The notes under the pieces were generated by a model. The model was not told where the DNA came from. It worked only from the letters and a program-made list of their open reading frames with translations, and ran no database searches. The translations under genes were made by a program, and so were the position numbers. Positions 60,444 through 64,000 of a stretch of DNA of 64,000 nucleotides are shown piece after piece (position 1 is the first letter of the stretch; every line of letters starts with the position of its first letter). The DNA comes from Candidatus Competibacteraceae bacterium (GTDB lineage Bacteria > Pseudomonadota > Gammaproteobacteria > Competibacterales > Competibacteraceae), in NCBI GenBank assembly GCA_016713505.1, contig JADJPA010000001.1:124001-188000 (forward strand), written 5' to 3'.

Positions 60444-60485
60444 GAAATAAAAAACCGGCGAGGCGTTCTCCGCGCCTCGCCGGTT
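60444..60485 (-). terminator. Terminator of the decarboxylase operon
   Basis: 13-bp perfect stem AACCGGCGAGGCG/CGCCTCGCCGGTT with seven-base loop (60453-60485), followed on the minus strand by TTTTTTATTT. Confidence 0.92.
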
Positions 60486-60495
60486 GGGATTGCGG

Positions 60496-61773
60496 TTAGC
60501 CTTTCGGCAGCAACAACGCGACATAAACCGCCGCGAAAATGGCGGTGGTGATGACGCCGCTAATGTTTGCGCCCAAGGCGTGAGGCAGAACGATCACGCC
60601 CGGTCCCACCGATTTCTGGGCCACCTTGGCGGTGGTCGGCACGCAGCTCACCCCGGCGATGCCGATGACCGGGTTGTATTTCTTGCCGGACCAGTAATAC
60701 AGCACGTAGCCGCCAATAATCCCGCCGATGCCGGAAATAAGCAGCGACAGGATGCCCAAAACCAGCAGCTTTAACACCACCGGATTGAGGATGGTGTTCG
60801 CCTCGCACAAAATGCCCAGCAGCAAACCCAGGAAGAACGTGGAGCCGTACAATACGGTATTGGAGAAAAACTCCAGATAGTTGGGCAAATCGCTTTCGCG
60901 GACGACCACGCCTAAAAACAGCGACAACAACAGCGGCGAAGCCACCGGGAACAGCAAGCTGAGCAAAACGCACGCGATGATCGCGAACACCAGTTTTTCA
61001 TTGGAGCTGATGGGCCGGCTTTTCTCCACCGGCATCGGCATGTTGCGCAGATGTTCGGGAACCAGGAGTTTGATCAGATAGGGGTATCCGCCATACGCCA
61101 AGCCCAGGTAGAGGTAGGCGACCACCGTGATCGGCACGAACAGCGGTTTCGCGAGCATCAAGGAAGTAAACAGCACCATCGGGCCGTCCGCGCCGCCGAT
61201 GATCGCCACCGAGGCGGCTTCTCCGGGCGCAAGCCCCATGGCGACCGCTAGCGGGTACACCGTGGCGGTGCCCAGTTCCGCGAACAGAGCGATGATCATG
61301 CTTTGGTAAGGCCGCGCCATCACGAAGCCCACATCCAGCAGGGTGCCGATGCCCATGAACACGAAACAGGCGATCAGGCCGTTGCTGAACATGAAGGTGT
61401 AGATCGGCTGGAGCCAGTCGATCTGCAAGATGTTCATCAGCGCGTTGGTGTCTTGCGCCAGCGGCGCGACGTGCAAGGTGCCGGCGATCTGAGCGGGTAC
61501 GGTCTGACCTGCCGCTTGCAGGGCCTCAAAGGTCATGCCGCTAGCGGGGTCCATATTGTAAAAGAACATCACACCGGCGTTGACAGTCGCCATGCCGAGT
61601 CCCATCGGAATCATCAGCAAGGCTTCCAGTACGCCCTTGCGGCCAAGATAGAACAGCAAAAATCCCAGGAAGATCAGAAACACCCGCCCGAAGGCAATCT
61701 TGGGGTCAGTCGAGAACCCTTGGATGAGGGTGTTGATTCCCTGGAATAAATCGAGAAAGTTCAGGGATTCCAT
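60496..61773 (-). CDS. Sodium-pumping decarboxylase beta subunit
   Basis: 425 aa, about eleven spans. Matches the beta subunit of oxaloacetate/methylmalonyl-CoA decarboxylases (PMGLGMATVNAGVMFFYNMD, IGGADGPMVLFTSLMLA, IIGGYVLYYWSGKKYNPVIG, GVSCVPTTAKVAQK). Couples release of CO2 from carboxybiotin to Na+ export. Last gene of the operon. Confidence 0.93.
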   Translation of the reverse strand: MESLNFLDLFQGINTLIQGFSTDPKIAFGRVFLIFLGFLLFYLGRKGVLEALLMIPMGLGMATVNAGVMFFYNMDPASGMTFEALQAAGQTVPAQIAGTLHVAPLAQDTNALMNILQIDWLQPIYTFMFSNGLIACFVFMGIGTLLDVGFVMARPYQSMIIALFAELGTATVYPLAVAMGLAPGEAASVAIIGGADGPMVLFTSLMLAKPLFVPITVVAYLYLGLAYGGYPYLIKLLVPEHLRNMPMPVEKSRPISSNEKLVFAIIACVLLSLLFPVASPLLLSLFLGVVVRESDLPNYLEFFSNTVLYGSTFFLGLLLGILCEANTILNPVVLKLLVLGILSLLISGIGGIIGGYVLYYWSGKKYNPVIGIAGVSCVPTTAKVAQKSVGPGVIVLPHALGANISGVITTAIFAAVYVALLLPKG

Positions 61774-61789
61774 ACCGAGTGCTCCCGCG

Positions 61790-62194
61790 TTAGCCGATGG
61801 TCAGCAACACCTGACCGGCATCCACCGGATCGCCCGATTTGACCGCGATGCTGGTGACTTTGCCGCCCCGTTTGGCCATCACGTGCGTGATCATCTTCAT
61901 GGCTTCGAGCGACACCAGTTTATCGCCTTCGTTGACCACCTGACCGACGCTGACGTGGACCGTCTGCACCACGCCGCCCAGCGGGGCGACCTCATCGCCC
62001 GCGCCAGCGGCGGCGGGCGCGGCGGCGGACGCCGCCGCTGGCGTGGCGGGTGCTACCGGAGCAGTGACCGCCGCCGGAGCGACGCTCATGCTGCCCGGCG
62101 TCGGGTAGAGGGTTTGGGAATCCTCGGTCGAGATGTCCTCGACCGCGACGATGTACTGTTTGCCCTCGACAGTAATGCGGAATTTCTTCTCCAT
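61790..62194 (-). CDS. Biotin carboxyl carrier subunit
   Basis: 134 aa. Pro/Ala linker (about 32-66) then a biotinyl domain with biotin Lys100 in LEAMKM. Carries CO2 between carboxyltransferase and beta subunit. Family of methylmalonyl-CoA/oxaloacetate decarboxylase biotin carriers (MmdC). Between gamma and beta genes. Confidence 0.93.
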   Translation of the reverse strand: MEKKFRITVEGKQYIVAVEDISTEDSQTLYPTPGSMSVAPAAVTAPVAPATPAAASAAAPAAAGAGDEVAPLGGVVQTVHVSVGQVVNEGDKLVSLEAMKMITHVMAKRGGKVTSIAVKSGDPVDAGQVLLTIG

Positions 62195-62241
62195 GGTGTT
62201 GTTCTCTCGTGAAAAGGTGGGATGGATAAGGGTTCAGGCGT

Positions 62242-62598
62242 TCAGTGCGAGCCGCGCGGGAGATGCGAGGTGTGATGGGTAGTGCGCGCTTCGGCGGTCC
62301 AACCGAAGCCGCGGCTGGCCATTTCGATGTGGACGATGCGGTGCGCGCCCATCATCATGGCCACCGCCGCGCTGATGGCGGCGATATGTTCCTGCGGGAT
62401 GCCGGCGACCGCCGGTTGCGCGGCGGTCGTCGAGACCGCCGGTTTGGCGGGCGCTTTCGCTTCGGCCTTAGCCGCTTGCCGCGACAGCACGATGACGATG
62501 CCGCGAATGACGGCCGCGACCAGCATCGAGACCACGATCACGATGCCGTAGATGACGAACATGTCGCCGATGGCGTCCCAAGTGGTGTAAGTCTTCAT
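62242..62598 (-). CDS. Gamma (OadG/MmdD-like) subunit
   Basis: 118 aa. N-terminal span about 10-33 (MFVIYGIVIVVSMLVAAVIR), Ala-rich linker, C-terminal domain ending HTSHLPRGSH. Assembles the carboxyltransferase, biotin carrier and beta subunit. Weak sequence conservation is normal for this family; identity rests partly on context. Confidence 0.82.
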   Translation of the reverse strand: MKTYTTWDAIGDMFVIYGIVIVVSMLVAAVIRGIVIVLSRQAAKAEAKAPAKPAVSTTAAQPAVAGIPQEHIAAISAAVAMMMGAHRIVHIEMASRGFGWTAEARTTHHTSHLPRGSH

Positions 62599-62628
62599 CG
62601 GTGCGTTTCCTTGGGTTGGGCGCGGCGC

Positions 62629-64000
62629 TTAGAGCGGAATGTCGCCGTGCTTCTTGGCCGGGCGCAGCTCGCGCTTGGTCAGCAGCTTGCGCAACGCCAG
62701 GGTGATGGTGGCGCGGGTGTCGGCCGGCTCGATCACGTCGGTAATGTAGCCGCGCGAGGCCGACATGTACGGCGAGGCGAACTTGGCGCGGTACTCCTCC
62801 ACCAGTTCCTTGGTCTTGGCCTTGCGCTCCTTGGCGTCCTTGATGTCCTTGAGCTCGCCGCGATACAAAATGTTGACCGCGCCTTCCGCGCCCATCACCG
62901 CGATTTCGGCGGTCGGCCAGGCGTAGACCGCATCCGCGCCCATCTCTTGCGCGCACATGGCGAGATAGGAACCGCCATAGGCTTTGCGCAGGATGATGGT
63001 GATCTTCGGCACGGTGGCGGACGCATAGGTGTAGAGCATCTTCGCGCCGTGGCGGATGATGCCGCCGCGCTCCTGTTCGATGCCGGGCAGGAAGCCGGGC
63101 ACGTCCACCAGCGTGATCAAAGGGATGTTGAAGGCGTTGCAAAACCGAATGAAGCGCGCGCCCTTGTCCGAGGAGTCAATATCCATCGCGCCGGCCTTGA
63201 CCAACGACTGATTGGCGAGAACGCCGACCACGATGCCTTGAATCCGGGCGAAACCGACCACGATATTGCCGGCCCAACCGGCGTGGACTTCCAGAAACTG
63301 GCCGCCGTCCACCAGCCGGTGGATGATTTGCTTGACATCCATCGGTTCGGCGGAGGTGTCGGGCAGCAGCGCGTTGATGCCCTCGTCCGGCGATAGGTCG
63401 AGATCGGGGTAGGGTCGGTGCGGTGGGTCTTCGGTGTTGTTGGACGGCAAATAACTCAGCAGCGCCTTGGCGATCTGGATGGCGTGGCGATCATCCTCGG
63501 CGACGAAATGGACGTTGCCGCTGACCGTCGCGTGCATCTCGGCGCTGCCGACATCCTCCAGGCTGGTGGTGCGGCCGGTGACCGCCTTGATCACCTCCGG
63601 GCCGGTGATGAACATGTAGGCGTTTTGCTTGGTCATGATGATGTAGTCCATCAGCGCCGGCGAATACGACGCGCCGCCGGCGCAGGGGCCGGCGATGATG
63701 GCGATTTGCGGCACCACGCCCGACAGCAGCACGTTTTGATAGAACACCTCGCCGTAGCCGGACAGGGCGTCCACCGCCTCTTGGATGCGCGCTCCAGCGG
63801 AGTCCTTGAACGCCACCACCGGCATCCCGGTCTTGAGCGCAAGCTGCATGGACTGCACGATTTTCTTGGCGTGCATCTTGCCCAGGGTGCCGCCCATCAC
63901 CGTGAAATCCTGGCTGAACGCCGCCACCGGGCGGCCGTCCACGAAGCCGGTGCCGACGATCACGCCGTCCGAGGGCAGCTCTTTGTCGGCCAAGCCGAAA
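62629..64000 (-). CDS. Carboxyltransferase (alpha) subunit, cut by window edge
   Basis: At least 457 residues with N terminus missing; open to the window edge. Crotonase-like carboxyltransferase: DSAGARIQEAVDALSGYGEV, IIAGPCAGGASYSPALMDYI, IIRHGAKMLYTYASATVPKI, AYGGSYLAMCAQEMGADAVY. Matches methylmalonyl-CoA decarboxylase alpha (about 510 aa). Takes CO2 from an acyl-CoA such as methylmalonyl-CoA to biotin. Operon with gamma, biotin and beta genes; substrate inferred. Confidence 0.9.
   Translation of the reverse strand, partial: FGLADKELPSDGVIVGTGFVDGRPVAAFSQDFTVMGGTLGKMHAKKIVQSMQLALKTGMPVVAFKDSAGARIQEAVDALSGYGEVFYQNVLLSGVVPQIAIIAGPCAGGASYSPALMDYIIMTKQNAYMFITGPEVIKAVTGRTTSLEDVGSAEMHATVSGNVHFVAEDDRHAIQIAKALLSYLPSNNTEDPPHRPYPDLDLSPDEGINALLPDTSAEPMDVKQIIHRLVDGGQFLEVHAGWAGNIVVGFARIQGIVVGVLANQSLVKAGAMDIDSSDKGARFIRFCNAFNIPLITLVDVPGFLPGIEQERGGIIRHGAKMLYTYASATVPKITIILRKAYGGSYLAMCAQEMGADAVYAWPTAEIAVMGAEGAVNILYRGELKDIKDAKERKAKTKELVEEYRAKFASPYMSASRGYITDVIEPADTRATITLALRKLLTKRELRPAKKHGDIPL

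Overview
The window reads as a high-GC gammaproteobacterial chromosome of a facultative denitrifier. Evidence: FolE2, MinCDE, IspB-RplU-RpmA-Obg-ProB gene order, a cytochrome cd1 (NirS) denitrification locus with NorCBQD, and a sodium-pumping methylmalonyl-CoA-type decarboxylase. The mix fits a Competibacter-like lineage, but that placement is inference from gene content only; no rRNA gene is present.

Region 1 (1-11455) is one end of a temperate prophage or phage-like integrative element, integrated against the 3' end of a tRNA-Pro(CGG) gene. A tyrosine integrase and a probable excisionase sit at the tRNA. Inward lie an ORF6N antirepressor-like gene, a toxin-antitoxin pair, a rightward early operon ending in a DnaQ-like exonuclease, a PIN-domain pair, a CI-type S24 repressor, and a leftward replication operon (YdaS/Cro-like regulator, VRR-NUC nuclease, replication protein, DnaB helicase cut by the window edge). 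A 14-bp palindrome (ACAACC-N2-GGTTGT) occurs three times between repressor and cro-like gene and twice more over the rightward promoter 2 kb away. Both controlled promoters have the same operator/-35/operator layout. No structural phage genes lie in the window; the far end is outside it.

Region 2 (11453-31182) is core housekeeping: ispB, rplU-rpmA-obgE-proB, a divergent tryptophanase/tyrosine phenol-lyase homologue, tRNA-Thr(CGT), an HSP90-like chaperone, an RlmI-like methyltransferase, a CBS protein, small metabolic genes, slyD, minCDE, hslR, xseB-ispA-dxs and folE2.

Region 3 (31188-37485) is a leftward set: a GAF/PAS/GGDEF protein, a DUF1638 protein, a URO-D-family methyltransferase homologue, a methyltransferase corrinoid protein and a ferredoxin-ASKHA corrinoid activator. 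The last four form a compact corrinoid methyl-transfer module with AT-rich flanks. It has no MttB- or MtaB-type substrate methyltransferase, and the URO-D protein appears to have lost the usual zinc ligands. This is the best candidate for an undescribed system in the window.

Region 4 (37486-59624) is the denitrification island: Dnr regulator and box, nirS-nirM-nirC-nirF-nirDL-nirGH-nirJ-nirN, nnrS, an uncharacterised ABC transporter trio, norCBQD on the minus strand, and a hemerythrin-DUF2249-membrane protein operon divergent from norC over a second Dnr-type box. NirN is broken by an out-of-frame internal deletion, and heme d1 siroheme decarboxylases occur as two fusions (DL and GH). An unannotated transcript of about 80 nt (extended -10 promoter, stem-loop, CCCUCCU tract, terminator) may lie at 52752-52831.

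Region 5 (59636-64000) holds a TauE/SafE permease and an operon for a biotin-dependent sodium-pumping decarboxylase (carboxyltransferase, gamma, biotin carrier, beta), the first gene cut by the window edge.
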